Origin: an uncultured Clostridia bacterium
GTDB taxonomy: Bacteria > Bacillota > Clostridia > Oscillospirales > Acutalibacteraceae
Reading direction: 5' to 3'
Length of the DNA stretch: 11,552 bases
Assembly (NCBI GenBank): GCA_937902305.1
Contig: CALDHV010000173.1
Coordinates: forward strand, 1-11,552
Shown: positions 1 to 6,178 of the stretch, one piece after another
Layout of the letters: the number at the start of each line of letters is the position of its first letter
Numbering within the stretch: position 1 is the stretch's first letter
Translations under genes and position numbers: made by a program
Notes under the pieces: generated by a model
The model's input: only the letters and a program-made list of their open reading frames with translations
Told to the model about the DNA's origin: nothing
Database searches by the model: none

Positions 1-32
1 ACGCATAAAACATCAGGAAAGGAGCATTCAGA

Positions 33-440
33 TTACTTAATGAACTGTGTAACGCTTTCAGGAAGTTCAGAAGCATCAGCAGAAACTGTAAATACAATAT
101 TAGCTTCTTCGCCTGTGAGCTTATCAAGCTTTTCAAGAAGCTTGCCTAATTCATCGAAATCACGACCGCCGATTTTAAGAATGCCGTCAACGAAGATATC
201 CTTGATATCATAGTTGCCTGCGAGCATACCTGCAACGAAGCCGTAGAAAGAATCATAGCCTTCAACAGCGAAGCTTTCTGTATCACACCATCTTACTCTG
301 AAGCTGATAGAACGTCTGATATTATCGCCTTTTTCAATGCAAACGAGATTGCCGTTTGTAGATTTAACAGCGTCATTAATCTGGTCAATAAGAATCTTAG
401 TTTTTCCTGTTCCTTTTTTTCCGGTAATAAGTTTAATCAT
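33..440 (-). CDS. small P-loop ATP-binding protein of unknown function
   Basis: A 135-residue protein beginning MIKLITGKKGTGKTK, so a Walker A motif (GKKGTGKT) lies at residues 7-14. The start is supported by an AAGGAG ribosome binding site just upstream of the ATG at 440. A hydrophobic strand, NIVFTVSADASELP, lies near the C-terminus and could be a sensor or Walker B-like strand, but I see no clear catalytic acidic pair. Small stand-alone P-loop proteins of this kind occur in clostridia; I do not recognise a named function. It lies 64 bases downstream of the glucose-6-phosphate isomerase fragment on the same strand and may be cotranscribed with it. Base composition is clearly more AT-rich than the region after 1403, so it probably comes from another genome than the window's core. 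Confidence 0.75.
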   Translation of the reverse strand: MIKLITGKKGTGKTKILIDQINDAVKSTNGNLVCIEKGDNIRRSISFRVRWCDTESFAVEGYDSFYGFVAGMLAGNYDIKDIFVDGILKIGGRDFDELGKLLEKLDKLTGEEANIVFTVSADASELPESVTQFIK

Positions 441-504
441 AATTTACTCCTTCCATGCCATAGGGCATTTGTGACGTATTTTAGTAATATATTTCAAGCC
501 GGCA

Positions 505-848
505 TCAGCCAAGCTTTGCTTCAAGTTCAGCCTTAGCACCTTCATAGCCCGGTTTTCCGAGAAGTGCAAACATATTTGCCTTATAGCTCTCAACCCCCGG
601 CTGATTGAATGGATTTACACCGAGAACATAGCCTGAAATTGCACAAGCCTTCTCAAAGAAATAGATCATATAGCCGACATTTTCTTCTGTTGTATCGTCA
701 AGCTCAAGAATAATATTCGGAACTCCGCCTTCTGTGTGAGCGAGAACAGTACCTTCGAGAGCTTTTCTGTTAACAACAGACATATTCTGGTTTGTGAGGA
801 AGTCGGCATTCATTGTGCCGTTATCCTTGAAGTAAAGAATATTTTTGA
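505..848 (-). CDS. pgi: glucose-6-phosphate isomerase, C-terminal fragment
   Basis: The minus strand encodes about 115 residues matching the C-terminal end of phosphoglucose isomerase, the glycolytic enzyme that interconverts glucose-6-phosphate and fructose-6-phosphate. Diagnostic pieces are AHTEGGVPNIILELDD, YFFEKACAISGYVLGVNPF and NQPGVESYKANMFALLGKPG; the QPGVExYK lysine is the conserved active-site lysine of the family. The gene should be about 450 residues, so roughly three quarters of it (the N-terminal part) is missing. The coding sequence stops being isomerase-like at about 830-850, where an unrelated plus-strand reading frame begins. I interpret this as a junction between two source genomes, not as a decayed gene. 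The exact right boundary is uncertain by about 20 bases. Confidence 0.85.
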
Positions 849-1401
849 ACAAAGTCAACAACAAAAGAAGACTTATGACAAATTAAATTATTATGTTCCA
901 CTTATCAAATTCCATGGAAGATGGAAAGAAGCTTTTGAAGGAACCGGAAAAAATAAAAAGGACATTTCATTCGCATCACTTGAAGTTGCGGATGGAAGCA
1001 AGGAACTTTTTCCGCTGCTCTCAAAAAATGCCCGGGCAATCATCAGCCAGAGGATTCCTTCCAGCGGCCAGCATCTTGGACTGCTGATAAGAGAGAATCT
1101 TTTTGCCGAAAGAAAAATCTCAAAGGAAGATGAAGAAGTCCTTGTAAAGACTGAGAATGCAGAGAAGGAATTTTTCAGCGACAGACAGAACGATCTGTTC
1201 AACTGGGATGAAAAGACAGCATCTGAAATCTTCGCTGAAAAAAACATTGAATGTACCTGCAGGAATTTTCTGATCACGGAAAAAAGAAAGATCTCCGCGG
1301 AAGAATGCCAGAAGTGGTTCAACAAGGAATCTTCAAGCTATGCGAAATTCATCCTCTCAAAAATCGGAGAAGAATCATTCGCAAGGCTCAAGGATCTTTT
1401 T
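829..1401 (+). CDS. fragment of an unidentified protein, possibly the C-terminal domain of a RarA-like fusion
   Basis: The plus strand is open from about 829 (reading EVKNIFEQSQQQKK) to about 1401 (ending EESFARLKDLF). The fragment is lysine- and glutamate-rich and contains a hydrophilic helical stretch ending FFSDRQNDLFNW. The segment AIISQRIPSSGQHLGLLI resembles, from memory, the L-x-E-x-IP-x-x-QRLS-type motif in the methyltransferase-like region of AAA ATPase RarA fusion proteins, and the codon use could suit a spirochaete; both are weak guesses. There is no start codon with a ribosome binding site in this piece, and the frame runs without a proper stop into the GC-rich sequence from 1403, where it is out of frame with asd. 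It is therefore a partial gene truncated at both ends by joins. Confidence 0.45.
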
Positions 1402-1402
1402 T

Positions 1403-2491
1403 ATGAAACAGAATTACCGTGTCGGAATTATCGGCGCCACCGGAATGGTCGGGCAGCGGTTCCTGACGCTGCTGGAGGACCATCCCTACTTCGAGGTCGC
1501 CGCGCTGGCTGCCTCCCCCCGTTCCGCCGGAAAGACCTATGAGGAGGCGGTCGCCGGACGCTGGGCGATGGATACGCCGATGCCGGAAAGTATGAAATCC
1601 ATGGTCGTGCTGGACGCTTCGCAGGTCGAGGCGGTCGCGGCGCAGGTGGACTTCGTTTTCTGTGCGGTGGATATGCCCAAGGCGGACATCCGCGCACTCG
1701 AGGAGGCGTACGCCAAGGCGGAATGCCCGGTCATTTCCAACAATAGCGCTCACCGTTCTACACCGGATGTGCCGATGATCGTCCCGGAGCTTAACTGGCA
1801 ACACGAGGAGATCATCCCCGCCCAGCGCAAGCGGCTCGGCTCGCGCCACGGCTTTATCGCCGTCAAATCGAACTGCTCGATCCAAAGCTATGTCCCCGCG
1901 TTGTACCCGCTTGATGAGTTCGGTGTCAAGGATGTGGTCGTCTGCACCTATCAGGCGATTTCCGGCGCCGGCAAGACCTTTGAACGCTGGCCGGAGATGG
2001 TGGATAACCTCATCCCGTATATTGGCGGTGAGGAGGAAAAGTCCGAGCAGGAGCCGCTCAAGGTATGGGGCAAGATCGTCGGCGATCAGATTGTTCCCGC
2101 CACAACGCCGCATTTTACCGCGCAATGTCTGCGAGTGCCGGTCAGCAACGGGCACTTTGCGGCTTCCTTTGTGCGGTTTGACCGCAAGCCCTCCAAGGAG
2201 GAGATTATCTCCCGCTGGCGGGAGTTTTCCGGGCGTCCTCAGCAGTTGCATCTGCCGACCGCGCCGGAGCATTTCCTGCGGTATTTTGAGGAGGACAATT
2301 TCCCGCAGGCGAAGCTTCACCGCGATCTGGAGGGCGGTATGACCGTCTCTCTCGGCAGACTGCGGGAGGATACCCAGTTTGACTATAAATTCGTCGGTCT
2401 GTCCCACAACACCCTGCGCGGTGCCGCGGGCGGCGGCGTGCTGTTGGCGGAGTTGCTCTGCGCGGACGGGTATATCGAAGCCGCCCGCTGA
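1403..2491 (+). CDS. asd: aspartate-semialdehyde dehydrogenase
   Basis: A 362-residue NADPH-dependent enzyme that reduces L-4-aspartyl phosphate to L-aspartate-4-semialdehyde, the branch point for lysine/diaminopimelate, threonine and methionine; it acts in the cytosol. The N-terminus shows the dinucleotide-binding GATGMVGQ motif (residues 11-18). The active-site cysteine lies in KSNCSIQS (Cys158), and the later SNGHFAASF segment carries the catalytic-domain histidine. The KSNCSIQ form and 362-residue length fit the archaeal/fungal-like ASADH branch more than the E. coli type. I chose the ATG at 1403 because the homologous N-terminus begins there; AAGGA at 1390-1394 could be its ribosome binding site, but a composition change falls at about 1390-1410, so the native upstream region may be missing. 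It heads an operon with dapA and dapB. Confidence 0.95.
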   Translation: MKQNYRVGIIGATGMVGQRFLTLLEDHPYFEVAALAASPRSAGKTYEEAVAGRWAMDTPMPESMKSMVVLDASQVEAVAAQVDFVFCAVDMPKADIRALEEAYAKAECPVISNNSAHRSTPDVPMIVPELNWQHEEIIPAQRKRLGSRHGFIAVKSNCSIQSYVPALYPLDEFGVKDVVVCTYQAISGAGKTFERWPEMVDNLIPYIGGEEEKSEQEPLKVWGKIVGDQIVPATTPHFTAQCLRVPVSNGHFAASFVRFDRKPSKEEIISRWREFSGRPQQLHLPTAPEHFLRYFEEDNFPQAKLHRDLEGGMTVSLGRLREDTQFDYKFVGLSHNTLRGAAGGGVLLAELLCADGYIEAAR

Positions 2492-2534
2492 ATAGACTGA
2501 ACCGGGTAATATAACACGGAAAGGCGGTTTGAAA

Positions 2535-3428
2535 ATGGGGAAACAGCCTGTATTTACCGGAGCGGGCGTGGCACTGGTCACACCGATGTTGCCGGACGGT
2601 ACCATCCATCACGATAAGCTTCGCGAGCTGGTGGATCGGCAGATCGCCGGGCATACCGACGCGATCATCGCCTGCGCGACGACCGGGGAGGCACCTACGC
2701 TGTCGGCGCAGGAGCATTTGGAGGCATTGCGCGTCGTCATCGAGCATACCGCCGGGCGGGTGCCGGTCATCGCCGGTACCGGCTCCAACGATACCGCGCA
2801 CGCGGTGATGATGAGCCGCGCGGCGGCGCGTATGGGTGCCGATGCGTTGCTGCTTGTCACGCCGTATTACAATAAGACCTCCCAGCGCGGGCTGGTGGCG
2901 CATTACGGCACCATTGCCGCGGCGACCGATCTGCCGCTGATACTTTATAATGTCCCGTCCCGTACCGGGGTCAACATCCTGCCCGAAACGATGGCGCAGA
3001 TGTACCGCGATATCGACACGGTGGTGGGGATCAAGCAGGCGAACGGTGATCTGTCGAGTGTGGCGAAGCTTGCCGCGCTGTGCGATGTACCGATCTATTC
3101 CGGCAATGACGACCAGATCGTACCGATTTTGTCACTCGGCGGTGTCGGGGTCATCTCGGTGCTGTCCAATGTCGTGCCGCAGGTGGTACACGATATGTGC
3201 CGCCGCTGGTTTGACGGAGATGTAGCGGGCAGTCGCGCCATCCAACTGGAGTATCTGGATCTGGCGAACGCGCTGTTTTTGGATGTCAACCCCATCCCGG
3301 TCAAGGCGGCGATGAACCGTATGGGATTGGGTGTCGGGGATTGCCGCCTGCCGCTGTATCGCGCGGAGGAAAAGGTGCTTGCCGCACTGGATGACGCGCT
3401 ACGGCATCACGGATTGATCGGAGGCTGA
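2535..3428 (+). CDS. dapA: 4-hydroxy-tetrahydrodipicolinate synthase
   Basis: A 297-residue class I aldolase-fold enzyme condensing pyruvate with aspartate-4-semialdehyde to form 4-hydroxy-tetrahydrodipicolinate. The family signatures are complete: ATTGEAPTL (residues 48-56, substrate threonines), VTPYYNKTSQRG (108-119), the catalytic tyrosine in ILYNVPSRTG (Tyr138), and the Schiff-base lysine in VVGIKQANGD (Lys167). Length is typical of the family. I chose ATG 2535 over the in-frame TTG at 2529, because the GGAAAGG/AAGGCGG ribosome binding site (about 2518-2527) is spaced correctly only for the ATG. It follows asd by 43 bases and precedes dapB by 3 bases, so cotranscription is very likely. 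Confidence 0.97.
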   Translation: MGKQPVFTGAGVALVTPMLPDGTIHHDKLRELVDRQIAGHTDAIIACATTGEAPTLSAQEHLEALRVVIEHTAGRVPVIAGTGSNDTAHAVMMSRAAARMGADALLLVTPYYNKTSQRGLVAHYGTIAAATDLPLILYNVPSRTGVNILPETMAQMYRDIDTVVGIKQANGDLSSVAKLAALCDVPIYSGNDDQIVPILSLGGVGVISVLSNVVPQVVHDMCRRWFDGDVAGSRAIQLEYLDLANALFLDVNPIPVKAAMNRMGLGVGDCRLPLYRAEEKVLAALDDALRHHGLIGG

Positions 3429-3431
3429 CGG

Positions 3432-4181
3432 ATGAAGCTGTTATTATGCGGATGCCGGGGCAGAATGGGACGCGCCGTTGCCGCGATCGCAGCGGAACAG
3501 CCGGATGTCACCGTCGTTGCAGGAGTCGATCTCGCCGGCGGAGAGGCGGCATTTCCGGTGCTGACCCATCCGACGGAGTGTACCTCTGCCGTGGATGTCG
3601 TGGTGGATTTTTCCAATCCCGCCGCGCTGGAGGAGGAGCTGGCGTATGTGCGTGAGCGGCGCTTGCCACTGGTGCTGGCGACTACCGGGCTGTCGCAGGA
3701 GCAGATCGCCTTGGTCGATGCCGCCGCGCAGGAGGTACCGGTTTTCTTCAGCAGTAATATGAGCTTCGGGGTCGCTCTGCTGGCGGCGTTGACCGAAAAG
3801 GCGGCGGCGGTGCTGGGGGACGGCTACGATATTGAGATTTTGGAAATGCATCACAATCAAAAGCTGGATGCGCCATCCGGCACGGCGAAAATGCTGGCAC
3901 AGGCGGCTGAAAAGGGGCTTGCCTTTACGCCGGACATCGTATATGACCGCCATGAACGGCGGCAGAAGCGCGACCCGCGCGAGATCGGCATCGCCTCTCT
4001 GCGGGGCGGTACGGTCGTCGGTCAGCACGAGGTCATTTTTGCCGGACGCGACGAGGTGCTCCGACTGTCGCACGAGGCACAGTCGCGGGATATTTTCGCG
4101 GTCGGTGCGCTCCGCGCGGCGCGGTTTCTGCTGGATAAGCCCGCCGGATTGTACACGATGCGGGACTTGATGGATCAATAA
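3432..4181 (+). CDS. dapB: 4-hydroxy-tetrahydrodipicolinate reductase
   Basis: A 249-residue NAD(P)H-dependent reductase giving tetrahydrodipicolinate, the next step towards diaminopimelate for peptidoglycan and lysine. The N-terminal Rossmann motif is GCRGRMGRA (residues 7-15), followed by the DFSNP turn (59-63) and ATTGLS (83-88). The catalytic and substrate-binding stretch EMHHNQKLDAPSGTA (138-152) contains the paired histidines His140/His141, Lys144 and the PSGT substrate loop. The start has GGAGG at 3420-3424 inside the end of dapA. It is the last gene of the asd-dapA-dapB operon and is followed within 11 bases by a strong terminator. Confidence 0.97.
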   Translation: MKLLLCGCRGRMGRAVAAIAAEQPDVTVVAGVDLAGGEAAFPVLTHPTECTSAVDVVVDFSNPAALEEELAYVRERRLPLVLATTGLSQEQIALVDAAAQEVPVFFSSNMSFGVALLAALTEKAAAVLGDGYDIEILEMHHNQKLDAPSGTAKMLAQAAEKGLAFTPDIVYDRHERRQKRDPREIGIASLRGGTVVGQHEVIFAGRDEVLRLSHEAQSRDIFAVGALRAARFLLDKPAGLYTMRDLMDQ

Positions 4182-4191
4182 TGGGACTTTC

Positions 4192-4229
4192 AAACGGGAG
4201 GCTGTCGCGGATGACAGCCTCCCGTTTTT
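4192..4229 (+). terminator. intrinsic terminator of the dap operon
   Basis: A perfect 15-bp stem (AAACGGGAGGCTGTC at 4192-4206 pairing with 4213-4227) with a six-base loop, followed by a short T run ending at 4229. It ends transcription of asd-dapA-dapB and separates this operon from the interrupted gene that starts at 4332. Confidence 0.92.
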
Positions 4230-4231
4230 GT

Positions 4232-4259
4232 CACCGGCGCGGACATCGGTGAATACAAT
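4232..4259 (+). promoter_or_regulatory. possible promoter of the interrupted gene (mother-cell sigma-like, tentative)
   Basis: Between the dap terminator and the interrupted gene there is no good sigma-A promoter. The best candidate is AATACAAT at 4252-4259, which matches 7 of 8 positions of the sigma-E -10 consensus CATACAAT. A CAC at 4232-4234 lies 17 bases upstream, where a sigma-K -35 (AC) would be; the sigma-E -35 box is not seen. The match is suggestive only, and a sequence this short can occur by chance. Confidence 0.25.
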
Positions 4260-4266
4260 GATAGCG

Positions 4267-4305
4267 GAGCAATATGCCGTGCCACCGCGCGGTGCGGCAT
4301 TGCTC
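4267..4305 (+). promoter_or_regulatory. GC-rich leader hairpin upstream of the interrupted gene
   Basis: An extended imperfect inverted repeat: GAGCAA pairs with TTGCTC, TGCCG with CGGCA, and CACC with GGTG around a GCGC loop. It lies in the presumed 5' leader, ending 11 bases before the AAGGAGG ribosome binding site (4316-4322). It is not followed by a T run, so it is not a simple terminator; it may stabilise the mRNA or be a protein or RNA regulatory structure. Confidence 0.45.
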
Positions 4306-4331
4306 AAATCTGTATAAGGAGGACATAGTCA

Positions 4332-4421
4332 ATGGGAGACCCCAAGTTTTCCCGCGATGGCGGATGTAAGGAAGCCGTCTGTGTTGATGCCGGGCGGGTG
4401 TATGACAGCTGTTCTGAATGA
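4332..4421 (+). pseudogene. N-terminal piece of an interrupted Cys-rich clostridial protein gene
   Basis: The ATG at 4332 has a strong AAGGAGG ribosome binding site (4316-4322, nine bases away). It encodes 28 native residues beginning MGDPKFSRDGGCKEAVC and ending RVYDSCS, then one codon made by the insertion (GAA) and a stop TGA at 4419-4421. The remaining part of the gene lies at 10147-10879. Joining the halves at the shared TGA (4415-4417 / 10144-10146) restores the frame as YDSCS-D-KDCIEG and gives a 272-residue protein. From memory, this family has a conserved YDSC-x-DKDC motif near the N-terminus, so the restored junction is exactly right. In the integrated state only a 29-residue peptide can be made from this start. 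Confidence 0.9.
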
Positions 4422-4431
4422 ACGCCGTCAA
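4401..4431. other. attL: left junction of the mobile element
   Basis: Host gene sequence (TATGACAGCTGTTCT up to 4415) joins element sequence ATGAACGCCGTCAA (4418-4431) across the dinucleotide GA at 4416-4417. The identity shared with the right junction is only TGA, as expected for a serine recombinase, whose crossover overlap is 2 bases. The element-side half (4418-4431) is complementary to the element-side half at attR at 12 of 14 positions, so the rejoined attP is a near-perfect inverted repeat centred on GA. The recombinase stop codon lies only 10 bases further right. Confidence 0.9.
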
Positions 4432-4440
4432 CGGCGACGG

Positions 4441-5781
4441 TCAGCGAGCAAAAAGATGTATTTCCCATCCACTCTCGCCGCGGTCGATCTCGATGTGGGT
4501 CAATAGCTGTTTCAAAAAGGCGTTTTTGCCCGCCGCCGATGCTTTGTCGTATGCCGCTTCGGGGGAAACCGGCGGCGGTGGACAGACCGGCGGCGGTGTG
4601 GCGGCATTGATCTGTGCGTCCAGCTTGGCGCGTCGCGCGGCGTACTCCTGCGGGGTGTAAACGCCTTGCTCTACTAAGGTGTAAAGGCGTTCCCTTTGGC
4701 AGATGATCTGCTCCCGCCGGGTGGCGGTGGCATCGGCGGGCGGCTCGTTGTGCGGGAACAGCTCCTCCGGCAGGAGCGGCTGTATGCCCCGCCGTACCGC
4801 CTCCTCCGCGTCCGCCAGCCTCAGCGTGCCGAGGCAACCCCGGCGCGGGCATCCCAGTAGGTCGTATGCGCGGGACGCGCTTGCCGGCAGGCGTTGCCAC
4901 TTTTGTCCGCATCGCCCGCATACGACCAGCCCGGCGAGCGGATTTTGCAACGGCCGTTTCCCGCGCGGCGGATGTCCGCGCTGTTTACGCAGTTGTGCCG
5001 CCGCATCGAATTGCTCCGTCGCTATCAGCGGCGGGTGCAGCCCGGGCGCGTCTACCGGGTCGGCGCCTGTCCGCACGATCCGTCCGATATAGACCGGGTT
5101 GCTGAGAATATCCAGCACGGCGGTGCGGCTGAAGGAAGCCGCGCGGCGGGGGAGATACCCCATCGCCTGCAAGCGGTCGGCGATCTGCCGACAGCCGCAA
5201 CCCTGTTCGGTATACAGCGAAAAGATCAGCCTAACCGCCTCCGCCTCTTCCTCGACGGGGGCAAGGGTCGGTTTGCCGTCCGTGACGGTGCGCCGATAGC
5301 CGTAGGGCGGGGCGGAAACGAACGCCCCCTGCTCGGCGGAATGACGGATGCCGCGCCGCAAACGGCGCTTGATGGCTTTCAGCTCCTGCCGGGCGATAAA
5401 GCTCTCAAACTCCGAATAGGTTTCGTCAATATCGTCCGATAAATCGTATTCCTTGCGCGGGGTCAGGATACGCACCCCCGCCGCCTTGAAGGTGTCCAGT
5501 ATCAGTCCTTGCTCCGCCATACTTCCGCGCCCGAGCCGGTCAATATCCATACACAGCACCGTGTCAAACGGCGGGTGGCGGCAGTCTGCAAGCAGGCGTT
5601 TCATTTCCGTGCGTCCCTCCAGTCGGTCGCCCGATACCACCTCCCGATACACCCCGATGATGAGGATGTCCCGCGCGGCGGCAAGTGCCCGCAGGGTCTC
5701 CTCGTGCCGTCGCAGAGTCTCGGTCGCCTCCTCGTGTGGGTCATCCGCCCGACTTTTGCGCAAATACAGCACCGCGTTCAT
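4441..5781 (-). CDS. large serine recombinase (integrase of the element)
   Basis: A 446-residue recombinase. The resolvase catalytic domain (about 1-150) opens MNAVLYLRKSRAD with nucleophile Ser10 and Arg8, and has the MDIDRLGRG motif (78-86) and the long helix EFESFIARQELKAIKRRLRRG (124-144). A Recombinase domain follows (about 150-265, starting APPYGYRR and including ILSNPVYIG), then a zinc ribbon with CGRC (288-291) and C-x4-C (311-316), and a helical, probably coiled-coil tail (350-405). Serine integrases cut attB and attP at a 2-bp overlap with staggered ends and need a directionality factor for excision. I chose the start at 5781 because of the GGAAAGGAAG ribosome binding site and the family N-terminus; the open frame runs further upstream without support. 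It is at the short end for this class. It ends 10 bases from the attL element arm, the usual place for an integrase. Confidence 0.95.
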   Translation of the reverse strand: MNAVLYLRKSRADDPHEEATETLRRHEETLRALAAARDILIIGVYREVVSGDRLEGRTEMKRLLADCRHPPFDTVLCMDIDRLGRGSMAEQGLILDTFKAAGVRILTPRKEYDLSDDIDETYSEFESFIARQELKAIKRRLRRGIRHSAEQGAFVSAPPYGYRRTVTDGKPTLAPVEEEAEAVRLIFSLYTEQGCGCRQIADRLQAMGYLPRRAASFSRTAVLDILSNPVYIGRIVRTGADPVDAPGLHPPLIATEQFDAAAQLRKQRGHPPRGKRPLQNPLAGLVVCGRCGQKWQRLPASASRAYDLLGCPRRGCLGTLRLADAEEAVRRGIQPLLPEELFPHNEPPADATATRREQIICQRERLYTLVEQGVYTPQEYAARRAKLDAQINAATPPPVCPPPPVSPEAAYDKASAAGKNAFLKQLLTHIEIDRGESGWEIHLFAR

Positions 5782-5803
5782 ACTATCGCTTCCTTTCCGC
5801 TCT

Positions 5804-5834
5804 ACTATATGCTTTTTTTTGGCACAATTTTCAA
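5804..5834 (-). promoter_or_regulatory. possible promoter of the recombinase gene
   Basis: On the minus strand TTGAAA (5834-5829) is followed after 19 bases by TATAGT (5809-5804). This could start transcription at about 5797, giving a leader of roughly 16 bases with the ribosome binding site. The 19-base spacing is longer than the ideal 17, so this is tentative. The LexA box at 5849-5862 lies just upstream of the -35 and could influence this promoter as well. Confidence 0.4.
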
Positions 5835-5841
5835 AAAACGC

Positions 5842-5870
5842 TTGACAGCGAACAAATGTTCGTTTACAAT
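5842..5870 (+). promoter_or_regulatory. strong sigma-A-type promoter of the tail/lysis operon
   Basis: A consensus TTGACA -35 box (5842-5847), a 17-base spacer and a TACAAT -10 box (5865-5870) point rightwards to the tail-fibre/lysis operon; the predicted start is about 5877. The spacer contains a complete LexA/DinR box. The -10 region is also a short palindrome (TACAAT-AGA-ATTGTA), but no -35 matches on the other strand, so I do not call a second promoter there. Confidence 0.85.
5849..5862. promoter_or_regulatory. LexA (DinR) SOS box
   Basis: The 14-base sequence CGAACAAATGTTCG is an inverted repeat (CGAAC/GTTCG with four central bases). It matches the Gram-positive LexA operator core GAAC-N4-GTTC at every fixed position and differs at one base from the Bacillus-type consensus CGAACATATGTTCG. 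It fills most of the spacer between the -35 and -10 boxes, so bound LexA would block RNA polymerase, and DNA damage would release it. A phage repressor with a similar operator is the main alternative; the element encodes no repressor itself. Confidence 0.85.
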
Positions 5871-5887
5871 AGAATTGTACACAAAAA

Positions 5888-5919
5888 CAGCCGTGCAGGG
5901 TGAGCACAGCTGCTTTTTT
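5888..5919 (+). terminator. leader terminator just downstream of the SOS promoter
   Basis: CAGCCGTGC (5888-5896) pairs with GCACAGCTG (5904-5912) with one C-A mismatch and a seven-base loop, followed by C and six Ts (5914-5919). It begins only about 11 bases after the predicted transcription start, so initiation at 5877 would give an RNA of about 43 bases unless polymerase reads through. An A run on the other side makes it usable in both directions; from the left-going strand it would shield the recombinase gene. Confidence 0.65.
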
Positions 5920-5923
5920 ATGC

Positions 5924-5953
5924 GGCAAAACCGTCGTACTGCTGTTTTTTGCC
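5924..5953 (+). promoter_or_regulatory. second leader hairpin and possible alternative pairing
   Basis: GGCAAAA (5924-5930) is complementary to TTTTGCC (5947-5953). In addition AAAAACAGC (5883-5891) is complementary to GCTGTTTTT (5941-5949), a nine-base match that would compete with the left arm of the upstream terminator hairpin. The two pairings cannot form together with the terminator, as in attenuators. Part of the match is A/T-run pairing, so chance is possible. Confidence 0.3.
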
Positions 5954-6019
5954 CTAAACCGGCGAAAAAAGTGGGGTGCGACGGCATTTTGTTACATATA
6001 GTGTACTGGGGTGAGAGCC

Positions 6020-6178
6020 ATGGAGAAGTCTGATTTCACCGAACCGGTCGGCGTCGTTCGTTTGCCGCGTGGCAAACGGATTGACATTTTTTTGCACCGT
6101 GCGCCGTCAGCGGACGCGGCGATGATCGAACGGCGTCTGACCGGGTGGTGGGAACAACAGAAAGGAGAGACAATATGA
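6020..6178 (+). CDS. 52-residue basic protein of unknown function
   Basis: The first gene of the rightward operon. The ATG at 6020 has GGGGTGA five bases upstream, and the frame is closed by TAG at 5999 shortly before, so the start is well bounded. The product begins MEKSDFTEPVGVVRLPRGKR and has a basic middle (RLPRGKRIDIFLHRAP) followed by an amphipathic helix-like end (MIERRLTGWWEQQKGE). I recognise no family. Its stop overlaps the next start as ATGA, so translation is coupled to the tail-fibre gene. Possible roles include an assembly partner of the next protein, a remnant of a lost upstream tail gene, or a small recombination directionality factor; none is shown by the sequence. Confidence 0.65.
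   Translation: MEKSDFTEPVGVVRLPRGKRIDIFLHRAPSADAAMIERRLTGWWEQQKGETI

Noticed and set aside
1388..2605. Long minus-strand open frames opposite asd, dapA, dapB and the amidase (several over 200 codons)
   Set aside because: They lie opposite well-supported enzymes in GC-rich sequence, lack ribosome binding sites, and have Arg/His/Leu-rich compositions typical of shadow frames.
4894..5442. Plus-strand open frames opposite the serine recombinase
   Set aside because: Shadows of the recombinase codons; no family features and no ribosome binding site.
5782..6019. A hidden repressor or excisionase gene between the recombinase and the rightward operon
   Set aside because: The 238 bases hold promoter, operator and hairpins; no frame of useful length with a ribosome binding site is present on either strand.
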